Assembly (NCBI RefSeq): GCF_016056375.1
Contig: NZ_JAEDAE010000001.1
Span: 62,001-126,000 of the forward strand
Source of the DNA: Hymenobacter negativus
GTDB taxonomy: Bacteria; Bacteroidota; Bacteroidia; Cytophagales; Hymenobacteraceae
Length of the DNA stretch: 64,000 nucleotides
Reading direction: 5' to 3'
The notes under the pieces: generated by a model
Databases searched by the model: none
The model's input: only the letters and a program-made list of their open reading frames with translations
Told to the model about the DNA's origin: nothing
Position numbers and translations under genes: made by a program
Part shown: one piece after another, positions 1-8,327 of the stretch
How positions within the stretch are numbered: the first letter of the stretch is position 1
Layout of the letters: each line of letters begins with the position of its first letter

Positions 1-46
1 CAAGAGCTGGCTGGATAGGTAGCGTCAGGGTAAAAAAACGTCCTGC

Positions 47-859
47 TCACCCCTCCAGCCAGGCTTTCAGGGCGGGGGCTTTCTCGCGGCTCACTAGGAT
101 TTCTTCGGCCGGGGCAGGGTGCAATTCGACCATTAGCTTGCCGCCGAAATGTGGGTGCAGGCGGCGCACGGACGGCAATTGGGCGATGATTTGGCGGTTG
201 AGTCGGAAGAACCGGGCCGGGTCGAGCAGGCCTTCGAGCTGCTCTAAAGTGTAGTCGAGCACGAAGCGACGGCCGTCGGTGGCCACCAGCGTCACAGTTT
301 CGTTCCGGCTCAGAAACCAAGCCGCTTCGGCCACCGGCAGGGGCAGCATCTGCTCGCCCTGCCGCACCAGAAACCGCGTTTTGTAGGGCCGCAGGGTATC
401 GAGCATGCGCTCGATGGAATTAAGGGCTAAGAGTGAAGAATTAGGAGTTGAAACTGCAGAATCTGTCGCATCAACTTTCAACTCTTCACTTCTAACCCTT
501 AATGTTGACCACTGCTGCAGCTTGGCCAGGGCAGCTTGCAGCTCGGCCAGCTTCACCGGCTTCAGCAGATAGGCCACGCTGTGGGCCTGGAAGGCGCGGA
601 TGGCATACGCATCGAAGGCGGTGGTGAAGATGACCGGACTGGGCACTACGGCCTGCTCCCAGATTTCGAGGCTGAGCCCATCGGCCAGTTGGATATCGCT
701 CAGAACAAGGTCAGGCGCGGGGTGGGCGGCCAGCCAGGTCAGAGCGCCGGCCACGGTGTCAAGCACGGCCAGCACCTGCGCGTTGGGGGCGGCTTGCAGC
801 AGCAGGCGTTGCAGGCGCTCGGCGGCGGGGTACTCGTCTTCGAGGAGGAGAACGGTCAT
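47..859 (-). CDS. LytTR-family response regulator
   Basis: Response regulator of the LytR/AlgR type, 270 aa. Residues 1-115 form a CheY-like receiver with acidic pocket residues near E7/D8, phospho-acceptor D55 in LVLSDIQ and a conserved Lys in YLLKPVK. Residues about 150-270 form a LytTR DNA-binding domain (RFLVRQGEQMLPLPV start, RFFRLNRQIIAQL core). It lies 9 nt downstream of the histidine kinase gene, so the two are probably one transcription unit and a cognate pair. The linker at residues 119-147 is unusual: its DNA is an imperfect hairpin that looks like an inserted intergenic repeat. Length exceeds the usual 240-250 aa by about that amount. The regulated genes cannot be told from sequence. 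Confidence 0.93.
   Translation of the reverse strand: MTVLLLEDEYPAAERLQRLLLQAAPNAQVLAVLDTVAGALTWLAAHPAPDLVLSDIQLADGLSLEIWEQAVVPSPVIFTTAFDAYAIRAFQAHSVAYLLKPVKLAELQAALAKLQQWSTLRVRSEELKVDATDSAVSTPNSSLLALNSIERMLDTLRPYKTRFLVRQGEQMLPLPVAEAAWFLSRNETVTLVATDGRRFVLDYTLEQLEGLLDPARFFRLNRQIIAQLPSVRRLHPHFGGKLMVELHPAPAEEILVSREKAPALKAWLEG
419..503. repeat. Hairpin repeat inside the regulator coding region
   Basis: Left arm 419-453 and right arm 476-503 are imperfect inverted complements: ATTAAGGGCTA and the complement of TAACCCTTAAT pair, then GTGAAGA with TCTTCAC and GTTGAAA with TTTCAAC. The left arm has about 7 extra bases. AT content is above the surrounding gene. It resembles intergenic hairpins at 12737-12838 and 44962-45052. 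It sits exactly in the interdomain linker and keeps the frame open. Confidence 0.7.
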
Positions 860-868
860 GGTGGCGGG

Positions 869-1909
869 TTAGCTCTGGGCCGGTAGCAGGGGCAGTTTTA
901 CTACGAATTTGCCGTCGGTGGCGCCGGCCTCCACGGTTTGCGCTGCGCCCAGCAGCGTGTAGCGACGGCGCACGTTGGCCAGGCCGGTGCCCGTGCCGGG
1001 CGCAAAACCGGCTGTGCGCAGTCGCAAAGTGTTTTCAACCACCAAAACATCTGGCGCATCGACAGCCACGACTAGCCGCAGGTGCAGCGGGTGCTCGCGC
1101 GAGGCCACGTTGTGCTTCAGTGCATTCTCCACCAATAGCTGCACGCTGAGCGGGGCCACGTGCCGGGATTGGACGGCGGGCGCAATGTTCATTTCGACCC
1201 GTAGATTATCCCGAAAGCGGGCTTTGTGCAGTGCCAGGTAGGTTTCGACGAAGGCCAGCTCCTCGGCCAGGGGCACGGTGGCGCGGCCCTGAGCCAGCAG
1301 TACGTAGCGGTACACGTCGGCCAGTTGCTCCACGAAGTCCTGGGCCGGGGCGTTGTCGGGCTCGATGAGGGCCGAGAGTGTGTTGAGGTTGTTGAACAGA
1401 AAATGCGGGTCGAGCTGGTTTTGCAGAGCCTCCAGCTGGGCCTGGTTCTGGGCGCGGCCCAGCGCCTCGGCGCGGTCCAGGCTGGTCTTCCACTGCTCGA
1501 AGAAATACATGGTTTCGTAGAGCGTGAGCACCGCCACGGTGGGCACCAGGCTGAACCGGACCTGCACCAGCAGCGCCGGGAGCGTGAGGGGAAATTCCTT
1601 GGGAAGCAGCGCGTGCAACGGCAAAATCAGCAACACCGACGTGGCGGCGGTAATCAGCACCGCCAGGCCGGCCAACAGCCAGAGGCGGCGCGGCGTCTGC
1701 TCGGGGCGGGGGAGGCGGGCCAACAGCGCCATCCACAGCTGCCGGTTGGCCAGCCAGTAGCCCGTGGTGAAATACAGCGAAACCACCCAATGCATCAGCA
1801 CCAGTGGCCAGCGCCCATCCGGCTCGTTTGGCAGGCCAACGACAGTAATGGCCAAACTCAGCAGCGGAATGCCTCCCAGCAGAAACCGACGGTCATTGAG
1901 GGCAGGCAT
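869..1909 (-). CDS. LytS-type sensor histidine kinase
   Basis: Membrane sensor kinase, 346 aa. Four hydrophobic segments occupy about residues 10-140, followed by a short coiled stretch (SLDRAEALGRAQNQAQLEALQ). The His_kinase domain then starts with NQLDPHFLFNNLNTL, where H169 is the predicted phospho-acceptor. The C-terminal HATPase region has the N-box (VENALKHNV) and a glycine-rich GTGTGLANVRRR loop. It signals to the LytTR regulator encoded immediately downstream. No recognisable extracellular sensor domain is present, so the stimulus is unknown. Start ATG at 1909. Confidence 0.93.
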   Translation of the reverse strand: MPALNDRRFLLGGIPLLSLAITVVGLPNEPDGRWPLVLMHWVVSLYFTTGYWLANRQLWMALLARLPRPEQTPRRLWLLAGLAVLITAATSVLLILPLHALLPKEFPLTLPALLVQVRFSLVPTVAVLTLYETMYFFEQWKTSLDRAEALGRAQNQAQLEALQNQLDPHFLFNNLNTLSALIEPDNAPAQDFVEQLADVYRYVLLAQGRATVPLAEELAFVETYLALHKARFRDNLRVEMNIAPAVQSRHVAPLSVQLLVENALKHNVASREHPLHLRLVVAVDAPDVLVVENTLRLRTAGFAPGTGTGLANVRRRYTLLGAAQTVEAGATDGKFVVKLPLLPAQS

Positions 1910-1960
1910 GGGCGAGGCGGCGGGGCGTGAGGTGACAATCCGTCAAAAATAGCGGGCGAA

Positions 1961-2818
1961 TTACGGCATGGCCCACAGCGGCCGGCCCGCCATGGCCAGC
2001 GCAAACAGCCCGGCCACCGCGCCGGCATACAGCGCCGCCCCGGCCCAGGTGAGGCCGGTGGCTTGCTGCGGAGCCCAGCGGCTCAGGGCCCAGCCCAGCA
2101 GGGGCAGGGCTTGCAGAGCGTGCATGCCCAGGAAGTGCGCAATGCGCAGGTCGCCGGCGCGGGTGCTCCAGCCCAGGCCGGGCAGGCCGGGGCCGCCATC
2201 GGGCGCGCCCACGGTATGCTGCATATTATGAATCATGAAGCCGCCCAGCACGCTGCCCACCAGAAACACCAGCAGCCCCAGGCGCATGCCCCACACGTAG
2301 CTGGCCGGCCCGAACGGCTGATAGCGCCAGGCCAGGTACAGGGCCCACACCGTCATCAGCGTATTCACCAGAATGAACACGCCCATCAGCCCGAACAGAA
2401 TGGCGTTGAGCGCCGAGGCCGTGTTGTAGTGCGAGGTAGTACCCCGCGCCGCCTGCGTGAAAATCACGGCCTGCTCCACCATCATGCTCACGCCCACGCC
2501 CCAGCTCAGCAGCTGCACGCTGCGCTGGGCGGCAGCCGGGAGGTCGGCCAGCAGCCAGCCCAGCGTCCAGGCAAAGGCCGCGATGGACAGCGCAAACTTC
2601 AGCGGTTTCATCCACACCAGCGCCCCGGTTACGTGGCGCTGGTCGAAGGGCAGCAGCGCCAGGGCCAGCACGGCCAGGGCCACGTTCAGCCAGCCGGTGT
2701 AGGAGAGGACGGGGTTCACGCGATGCAGCAGGCGCAGGGCATCGCCCACGGTGCTGGCGGAAGGGGCAACGGCACTGAGCGGCGAAAAATCAGCCGCCGA
2801 AAGCAAGGTGGTTTTCAT
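1961..2818 (-). CDS. Polytopic membrane protein, function unknown
   Basis: 285 aa with seven or eight hydrophobic segments (for example residues about 42-60, 70-92, 105-125, 138-170, 180-205, 232-252 and 260-283) and an N-terminal soluble stretch of about 40 residues. A conserved-looking HFLGMHALQALP motif follows a Gly/Pro-rich loop. I do not recognise the family. It lies 42 nt downstream of the ABA4-like gene and 51 nt upstream of the kinase gene, all on the minus strand, so a four-gene unit is plausible. Start ATG at 2818. Confidence 0.8.
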   Translation of the reverse strand: MKTTLLSAADFSPLSAVAPSASTVGDALRLLHRVNPVLSYTGWLNVALAVLALALLPFDQRHVTGALVWMKPLKFALSIAAFAWTLGWLLADLPAAAQRSVQLLSWGVGVSMMVEQAVIFTQAARGTTSHYNTASALNAILFGLMGVFILVNTLMTVWALYLAWRYQPFGPASYVWGMRLGLLVFLVGSVLGGFMIHNMQHTVGAPDGGPGLPGLGWSTRAGDLRIAHFLGMHALQALPLLGWALSRWAPQQATGLTWAGAALYAGAVAGLFALAMAGRPLWAMP

Positions 2819-2860
2819 ATGGCGTAGCGTAGTAAGCGGGTTGATTTAAACGAGCAGTTA

Positions 2861-3301
2861 TCAGGCATCCCGGGCAGACTCCGGGTACCGGCTGCGCACC
2901 CCGAAATACAGCAGCAGCCCCACCGGCCCGAACATGAACGTGAGCAGCAGGCACGGCACCAGCAGCAAGTGCGGCACGCCGCGCCGGTGGGCATCGCGCA
3001 GCTCCCAGGCGCCGGTCCACATATCGAAGCAGAGGTAGTGAACCCAGCCGGCCAGCAGCGCCCACCGGTCGCGGAATAGCGCCGCCACGTCATCCAGGGA
3101 GCCAAAACCACCCTCGCCGCCGTGCGGCCCCAGGTAGTGCGTGGCAATGAGCACGGCGTAGGTTGCGGCCAGCAGCAAGGGCAGCGCGCCGCTGAGCACC
3201 ACGGCGCGGGTGCCGCGCCAGCGCGGGGCCAGCACCAGCAAGGCCCAGCCCAGCAGGGCCGCGGGGTTGGCGAGGGAAAACAGGAAATCGGGCGTGAGCA
3301 T
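2861..3301 (-). CDS. ABA4-like family membrane protein (DUF4281)
   Basis: 146 aa from ATG 3301 (MLTPDFLFSLANPAAL); a longer frame begins at TTG 3340 but the extension has no hydrophobic or conserved character. Four transmembrane segments. The motif WVHYLCFDMWTGAWELRDA and the C-terminal FMFGPVGLLLYFGVR match the ABA4-like family, named for the plant protein needed for neoxanthin synthesis. The bacterial role is undefined; a link to carotenoid or lipid metabolism is inference only. First gene of the probable unit running down to the LytTR regulator. Confidence 0.8.
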   Translation of the reverse strand: MLTPDFLFSLANPAALLGWALLVLAPRWRGTRAVVLSGALPLLLAATYAVLIATHYLGPHGGEGGFGSLDDVAALFRDRWALLAGWVHYLCFDMWTGAWELRDAHRRGVPHLLLVPCLLLTFMFGPVGLLLYFGVRSRYPESARDA

Positions 3302-3453
3302 GGGAGCAGGACGAAGAAGTTGGTCAAAGCTAGCGGCCAACCACAGGGGCGCGCCAGCCGTTTCGGGGCGAAGCGGCCAAACAACCGGGCGAAGCAGCGG
3401 TTGTGGCCGGGTGAAATTCCCGACCTTTGCCGTTGGTCGGTTTTTGGTTTGCT

Positions 3454-4152
3454 ATGTTCCGGTTGTTGCGTCTTGTGTGGTTGAGTATGGGCCTGCTGCC
3501 GGCGGGGGCGTGGGCACAGGGCGTTGGCCCGGCCCGGCCCGATTCGACGGTGCGCCGGCCCAACATCCTGCGCCTGCCGCACAACCGCTTCGTGGTGCAG
3601 TACGACTCGCGCTACTCCATCCTCAACCACCACCTCACCACCATCAACGGCCTCAAGCTGGGCATCGAGTTCAAGAGCCGCTTCCGGACCGGGGCGGCCA
3701 TCTACTTTCTCAGCACCGGCGTGCCCTCCCGCCAGGCCAAACCCGACAACGCCGCCGAAGACGCCGACGCCGAAATCCGTTTCCGTTACCTGGCCGCCTA
3801 CGCGGGCTACGTGCTGCTCGAAAACCGCCGCTGGGAGCTCAGCGCCAACCTGCAGGCGGGCCTGGGCTCGGCCTACGTGCTCTATGAGGCCGACGACGGC
3901 GACCTCGACAAAACCCCGCGCGAGTTTATGGGCATTGTGGAGCCCACGCTGGCCGCTCAGTACCGCGTGTTTCGCTGGGGCGGGGTGGGCACGGGCCTGG
4001 GCTGGCGGCAGCCGGTGTTCGTGCCCGTTGCCATTCAGAAAGAACTGAATGGCCCGGTGTTCTACCTGCGCGCCAACCTGTTTCTGGGCGAGCTATTCAA
4101 GGTGATGAAGGACAAGGAGCCGCTCTTCACCCAGACCAACATGCGCCCCTAA
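3454..4152 (+). CDS. Secreted or outer-membrane beta-rich protein, unknown
   Basis: 232 aa from ATG 3454 (MFRLLRLVWLSMG), which begins a signal peptide ending near GAWAQG; a TTG nine codons upstream would spoil the signal. The mature part alternates hydrophobic and aromatic residues (FVVQYDSRYSIL, RYLAAYAGYVLL, WELSANLQAGLGSAYVLYEA, GVGTGLGWRQPV), typical of a small beta-barrel or conjugal-transfer-like outer-membrane protein. No family assigned. It converges on the trypsin-like lipoprotein gene, with a hairpin between them. Confidence 0.7.
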   Translation: MFRLLRLVWLSMGLLPAGAWAQGVGPARPDSTVRRPNILRLPHNRFVVQYDSRYSILNHHLTTINGLKLGIEFKSRFRTGAAIYFLSTGVPSRQAKPDNAAEDADAEIRFRYLAAYAGYVLLENRRWELSANLQAGLGSAYVLYEADDGDLDKTPREFMGIVEPTLAAQYRVFRWGGVGTGLGWRQPVFVPVAIQKELNGPVFYLRANLFLGELFKVMKDKEPLFTQTNMRP

Positions 4153-4155
4153 CGC

Positions 4156-4209
4156 CACAACGCCCAACGACGGGCTGCTTCTACTGAGCAACCGGCCGTT
4201 GGGCGTGTG
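4156..4209. terminator. Hairpin between convergent genes
   Basis: CGCCCAACG near 4160 pairs with CGTTGGGCG near 4198, extended by CACA/TGTG, across a GC-rich loop. There is no T-run, so intrinsic termination is uncertain, but the position between two convergent stops fits. Confidence 0.45.
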
Positions 4210-4239
4210 AAGGTTCGGCCCGTGGGGCCGCCCCGGGAA

Positions 4240-5874
4240 TTAGTCAATAAACTTCAGCTGCAGCGCATCGGCCACCTGCTCGGCCGGAATGGCGAAGCCG
4301 ATGCCCTCGATGCCGCGGCCCACGAGCTTGGCATTCACAATGCCCAGCAGCTGGCCGCCGTGGCTCACCAGCGCCCCGCCGCTGTTGCCGCCGTTGATGC
4401 TCACGTCGGTTTGCAGCAGCGTGTGGCCTTCAATCTTGCGCCGGCCGCTGATGATGCCCTTCGTGATGCTCTGCCCCAGCTCCTTATCGGCAGGCGTGCC
4501 GATGGCAAACACGTCGGCCCCGATTTCGGCGCTACTCGTGGTGGGCAGTTGGAAGGCGGTGAGGCCGTCGGTGTTGATTTTGATGAGGGCGAGGTCCATC
4601 TCGGCGTTCACGCGTACCACGCGGCCTTTGGCTTCTAGGCCGTCGGCCATCAGCACTTTCACATCGGCTTCTTCGCCCACCACGTGGGCATTGGTCACGA
4701 TGTAGCCATCGTTGGAAATAATGCAGCCGCTGCCGTGACCGTCCGTGGTTTCCACAATGACCACGCTCTTGGCGGCCAGGCTCACGCTGGTAGTAGTTGT
4801 GGCCTTGGGCAGCACCGCGCGGTGCACCGCAATGGCGGCGGGCTTGTCGGCTTCGGCCGCAGCAGCGGGGCTGGTGCCGGCGGGTTTGGCCAGCGCGGTG
4901 GTCACTTCTTTATTGGAAAGGAAGGCGTAGAGCGAGTTTTCGAAAGCATCTTCGAAGGCTGCGCTGCCGCCTTTCTCAAACTTCACGCTCGAGCCGCCGT
5001 CCTTGTGCTCGAAAATGGTCTGGCGGTTCTGGTTCTGCAGCTTCCAGGTCACTTCCACGGCGCAGCGCGTTTCGTAGTGGGCCCGGTATTCGTAGATGTG
5101 GGAGGCGTAAATGTCGTACTTCACGTCGCGCATCTCGCCCTGCAGGGTGTAGCGCGAGTTGCTGCCCGTCGAGAATACGCTCTTGCCTTCCGACGAGGGC
5201 ACGGCGTATCCCAAGTCCTTTAGCAAGGAATTGACGTTGCCTTTCAGGTGGTCGGCGTCCACATCCAGCGTCTTGCCGAAGTAGAGAATATCAGTGTTGT
5301 CCTTACCCACGATGAAGTTACCCATCTTGTCGCCGCCCTTCAGGCGCACGTTCACCATGCCGCACTGAATGGTCTGGCTGCTGGCCATGGCCTTGGGCAG
5401 GGCCGGCATCACGGGCTTGATTTCGCTCTTCGTGAATTTTTTGCCCGAACCCAGAATCGCATCAACGCAGTAGCCGCCCAGGCCCACAGCCCAGCCGTAA
5501 ATCAGCGGATTGCTATTGACGTTGCCGTTTTCGTCGGTGCTCACGCCCTTGAAAGTGCCCAGCACCGGCACCCAGTTCAGGTAGGTCAGGCCATTGCTTT
5601 TTTCGGGATACAGCACTTCGGAATGGTCCTTGTAGCCGTCGTGCTTGATTTTGATTTCGGCGTTTTTCTTGCGCCGCACCCGCACCTTAAAGTCGTTGCT
5701 GCCCGCAATGGGCTTGGTTTTAACTTCCTTGTCGTTGATGTAAACCGTGCTGCCCGCGGGTGCACCCGTCACGCGCACGCTCTGGTAAGGGGTGGCGATG
5801 ATGGTAGCGCAGCTTTGCAGTAGCATCGCCCCCATGATGCTGCCATTCAAGATGATAGTAGAAGGTTTTTTCAT
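4240..5874 (-). CDS. PEGA-like lipoprotein with trypsin-like protease domain
   Basis: 544 aa. Signal peptide with lipobox LLQSC (lipidated C22). Residues about 30-85 resemble a PEGA-type surface repeat (SVRVTGAPAGSTVYIND), followed by a hydrophobic stretch with several glycines near residue 125. The middle is of unknown fold. Residues about 365-544 are an S1C/HtrA-like trypsin fold with a full triad: H397 in TNAHVV, D427 in MDLALIK and S498 in GNSGGAL. No PDZ domain follows, unlike DegP. Probably a membrane-anchored envelope protease. The combination of an N-terminal PEGA-like segment and a C-terminal protease in one lipoprotein is uncommon. An AT-rich 119-nt gap upstream probably holds its promoter. 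Confidence 0.85.
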   Translation of the reverse strand: MKKPSTIILNGSIMGAMLLQSCATIIATPYQSVRVTGAPAGSTVYINDKEVKTKPIAGSNDFKVRVRRKKNAEIKIKHDGYKDHSEVLYPEKSNGLTYLNWVPVLGTFKGVSTDENGNVNSNPLIYGWAVGLGGYCVDAILGSGKKFTKSEIKPVMPALPKAMASSQTIQCGMVNVRLKGGDKMGNFIVGKDNTDILYFGKTLDVDADHLKGNVNSLLKDLGYAVPSSEGKSVFSTGSNSRYTLQGEMRDVKYDIYASHIYEYRAHYETRCAVEVTWKLQNQNRQTIFEHKDGGSSVKFEKGGSAAFEDAFENSLYAFLSNKEVTTALAKPAGTSPAAAAEADKPAAIAVHRAVLPKATTTTSVSLAAKSVVIVETTDGHGSGCIISNDGYIVTNAHVVGEEADVKVLMADGLEAKGRVVRVNAEMDLALIKINTDGLTAFQLPTTSSAEIGADVFAIGTPADKELGQSITKGIISGRRKIEGHTLLQTDVSINGGNSGGALVSHGGQLLGIVNAKLVGRGIEGIGFAIPAEQVADALQLKFID

Positions 5875-5993
5875 TAAGTACCGGGTAAGCGTGTGGAGAA
5901 TTAGTTAAAAAGGACCAGAAAATGATTTGTGGAAAGTGCGCATTTGTGCAAATTCGGTCCAATACTACTACTAAAAGATTCCTATTCCTACTT

Positions 5994-6848
5994 TCACTTG
6001 CCGGTGCTGTAAGCGAAGCCCACCGAGAGCGTACCGTTGGCCCGGGCGCGGTTCTGCACCACCACGCTTTCGTAGGAAAACGAGTAGGCCAGGTTCAGCG
6101 CCAGGTGCTGGTAGAGCTTGAAGGCCAGCACGGTGGCGCTGTTCATGCGGTAGTCGCCGCCGGGGTTGCGCAGGCTGGGCTGGTAGAAAAATAGCTCCGA
6201 CGCGCTGACCACGCCCCGGTTCAGGCGCAGCTTGAGGCGGGTGGAGTTGCGTACCACGTGCCGCGAAAAATCGGGCTCGGTGTTGTAATCAGTACGCTCA
6301 TCCAATAGAAAGGTGCTTAGGGCCAGCTCGTTGTTGAGGGTGTCGGCATACAGCTGGTAGCCCACGCCGCCGCCGGTCACCACCCGCCGGTCGATGGCGC
6401 GCAGGTTGCTGGTTTCGAACTCGCCCAGCGCGTAGAATTTCCACCGGCGAATGCGGTAGTCGGGCGTGCTGAGCAGCAGCAGCTCCCGCTCGCGCAGGGC
6501 CCCGTCCTGCCGGCCGTAGCTGTAGCTCAGGGCCGCCGGAAACTGCCAGTGCCCCGCCGTGAAGCCGCCCGTGTGGCTGGTGCTGAAATACACCCGCTCC
6601 ACCGTGCCCGTGGTGTAAATGCCGGTGAGGGCCGCCGTGTAGCGCACCCCGGTGCCGTCCACGTTATAGGTTTCAAACTCGGCCGAGGGCAGCCCGGCCG
6701 GCGGCGGCGCAATGCTGCCCGCGCTGTTCACCACCGCCGAATCGGGCACGGCCGTGCCGGTCGAGTCCGGTTCCTGGGCATGGGCCGCCAGGCTGGCCAG
6801 TAGCCCCAGCCAACCAATCAGCAATCCGAAAATCTTCCAGATTTTCAT
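5994..6848 (-). CDS. DUF481-like outer membrane protein
   Basis: 284 aa with a signal peptide (cleavage near AAHAQE) and a low-complexity Pro/Ser linker to about residue 55. The rest is a series of amphipathic beta-strands ending with FAYSTGK. The strand pattern (WKFYALGEFETSNLRAIDRR, VGYQLYADTLNNELALSTFLL) fits the DUF481/YdiY family of salt-induced outer-membrane proteins. ATG 6848 lies 4 nt after the menE stop, so it is probably cotranscribed with menE, though no functional link to menaquinone is obvious. Confidence 0.75.
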   Translation of the reverse strand: MKIWKIFGLLIGWLGLLASLAAHAQEPDSTGTAVPDSAVVNSAGSIAPPPAGLPSAEFETYNVDGTGVRYTAALTGIYTTGTVERVYFSTSHTGGFTAGHWQFPAALSYSYGRQDGALRERELLLLSTPDYRIRRWKFYALGEFETSNLRAIDRRVVTGGGVGYQLYADTLNNELALSTFLLDERTDYNTEPDFSRHVVRNSTRLKLRLNRGVVSASELFFYQPSLRNPGGDYRMNSATVLAFKLYQHLALNLAYSFSYESVVVQNRARANGTLSVGFAYSTGK

Positions 6849-6852
6849 TCCG

Positions 6853-7953
6853 CTATAGCGTGCGCAACGTGGCCGCCCTGTTGAGCTTGCCCGTGGCCGT
6901 CATCTGAAATTCGGGCACGTAGGCGAACTGCCGGGGCTGCTCGTAGCGGCCCAGGCGCTCGGCCAGCAGAGCTTTGAGCAGGGTTTCCTGCTCGGCCGAT
7001 AATGCCGGCCCTTCGATAAAAGCCGTCACGGCCTGGCCCAGCCGCTCATCGGGCTGCCCGGCCACAAAGCAGCGCCGCGACTGCCCGATTTCGGCCAGTG
7101 CCACGTCCAGCACTAGCTCCACTTTCTCGGCCGGCACCTTCACGCCGCCGGAGTTTATCACGAAATCGGCCCGGCCCAGCCACTCAAACGTATGGGCGTC
7201 GAGCAGCTGCGCCACGTCGTTGGTAACGATGAGCTGGTCGTCGGTTACGTCGCCGCGCAGCGTGAGGCAGCCGCGCTCGTCCTGCCCCGCCGCAATGCCC
7301 GGCAGCACCCGGAACGTGGGCGCGGCCTGCGGGCCGTTGAGCCGCCGCAAGGCTACGTGCGAGCAGGTTTCGGTCATGCCATACGTCAGCCACGCCGCCG
7401 CTTTCAGCGGCTGCAGTTCCTGCGTCAGCGACGCATCGGCCGGCGCGCCGCCTATCAGAAAGGCCTTCATGTTATCGAGGCGCGCGGCGTGGCCGTCCGC
7501 TAACACGGCTTTTAGCTGCAACGGCACGAAGGCCGAAAAGTCAAATTCTGCGTCCGCCGCCACGTAGGCAAACGGGTCGGCGTGCGGCTCCACAATGGTG
7601 AGGTGCATATTGCGTTCCAGCCCGCGCACCAGCATCATCATGCCGCCGATATACTCGCAGTTGAGGCACACCAGCGCCCGGTCGCCGGGGCCAAGGTCGA
7701 AGAAATCGGCCGTGCGCCGGGCCGATGCTTCCAGTTGCCGCCGGCGCAGCACAATGGGCGAGGGCGGCCCCGTACTGCCCGACGTGGTGAGGGTGAACTC
7801 CTGCGTCCCGTTCAGCCACTGCCGGATAAAATCCAACACCTTGGCCTCGTAGCCGTTCACGGGCGCATCAAGCTGGGCGGGGTACTCACGAATGGCGGCG
7901 TAGGCGTATTCGCGGCCGTTGAGCAGGAGGGAGGTGGGCAGGGTAGCAGGCAT
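6853..7953 (-). CDS. menE: o-Succinylbenzoate-CoA ligase (MenE)
   Basis: AMP-forming ligase that activates o-succinylbenzoate with CoA in menaquinone synthesis. 366 aa from ATG 7953 (MPATLPTSLLLNG); an in-frame extension to 8211 overlaps another small gene and lacks family character. Motifs: phosphate-binding loop LTTSGSTGPPSPIVL, the YGMTET adenylation motif, and the hinge/C-terminal core GRADFVINSGGVKVPAEKVE with a late catalytic Lys in GKLNRA. It is shorter than E. coli MenE (about 450 aa), as in many Bacteroidota. The other men genes lie just upstream, separated by a small plus-strand ORF and a terminator. Confidence 0.9.
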   Translation of the reverse strand: MPATLPTSLLLNGREYAYAAIREYPAQLDAPVNGYEAKVLDFIRQWLNGTQEFTLTTSGSTGPPSPIVLRRRQLEASARRTADFFDLGPGDRALVCLNCEYIGGMMMLVRGLERNMHLTIVEPHADPFAYVAADAEFDFSAFVPLQLKAVLADGHAARLDNMKAFLIGGAPADASLTQELQPLKAAAWLTYGMTETCSHVALRRLNGPQAAPTFRVLPGIAAGQDERGCLTLRGDVTDDQLIVTNDVAQLLDAHTFEWLGRADFVINSGGVKVPAEKVELVLDVALAEIGQSRRCFVAGQPDERLGQAVTAFIEGPALSAEQETLLKALLAERLGRYEQPRQFAYVPEFQMTATGKLNRAATLRTL

Positions 7954-8034
7954 GGCGCGAAAGTACGGCGGCCGGCCGGGTTGCCTTTGCGAGAAAAATT
8001 CCGTATTATTACTATACACTATTCCCTCAGCGCC

Positions 8035-8232
8035 ATGCAATCCCACCCGCAATCCGCCGCTGCTGCTGTCGTGGCTCCCGCCGTTGGCAGCCCGCCCACC
8101 AAAGTCCGCAGCTTCGAGCTGTCCGAAATCAAGGCCCGCGCCAAAGCCATGAAAAAGGCTCGCAAACAGGAAGACCGGCGGTATTTTTTCAGCTGGTGCG
8201 CCTGCCTGCACGCCATCGGGTTCAGCTACTAG
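8035..8232 (+). CDS. Small protein of 65 aa, unknown
   Basis: ATG 8035 to TAG 8232, divergent from menE (82 nt between starts) and convergent with menB. Layout: an Ala/Pro/Val-rich N-terminal half, a basic helix (SEIKARAKAMKKARKQEDRR), then FFSWCACLHAIGFSY with two cysteines. A strong terminator follows 25 nt after the stop, which supports a real transcript. No family recognised. It overlaps only the unlikely N-terminal extension of menE. Confidence 0.5.
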   Translation: MQSHPQSAAAAVVAPAVGSPPTKVRSFELSEIKARAKAMKKARKQEDRRYFFSWCACLHAIGFSY

Positions 8233-8256
8233 CGTTTCCTCTGCTAATTCCTTATA

Positions 8257-8306
8257 GAAAAGCGCGTCTGCTTTCTGCCGGAAGGTAGAAAACAGACGCG
8301 CTTTTT
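8257..8306. terminator. Bidirectional intrinsic terminator
   Basis: AAAAGCGCGTCTG at 8258-8270 pairs with CAGACGCGCTTTTT at 8293-8306, with A-run and T-run on the two sides. It separates the 65-aa gene (+) from menB (-) and serves both. Confidence 0.9.
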
Positions 8307-8327
8307 AGCGAAGCTCCGGGGGTGAGC

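Noticed and set aside
7954-8211. N-terminal extension of MenE to 452 aa
   Set aside because: The extension lacks family character and overlaps the 65-aa gene; ATG 7953 begins the conserved protein.
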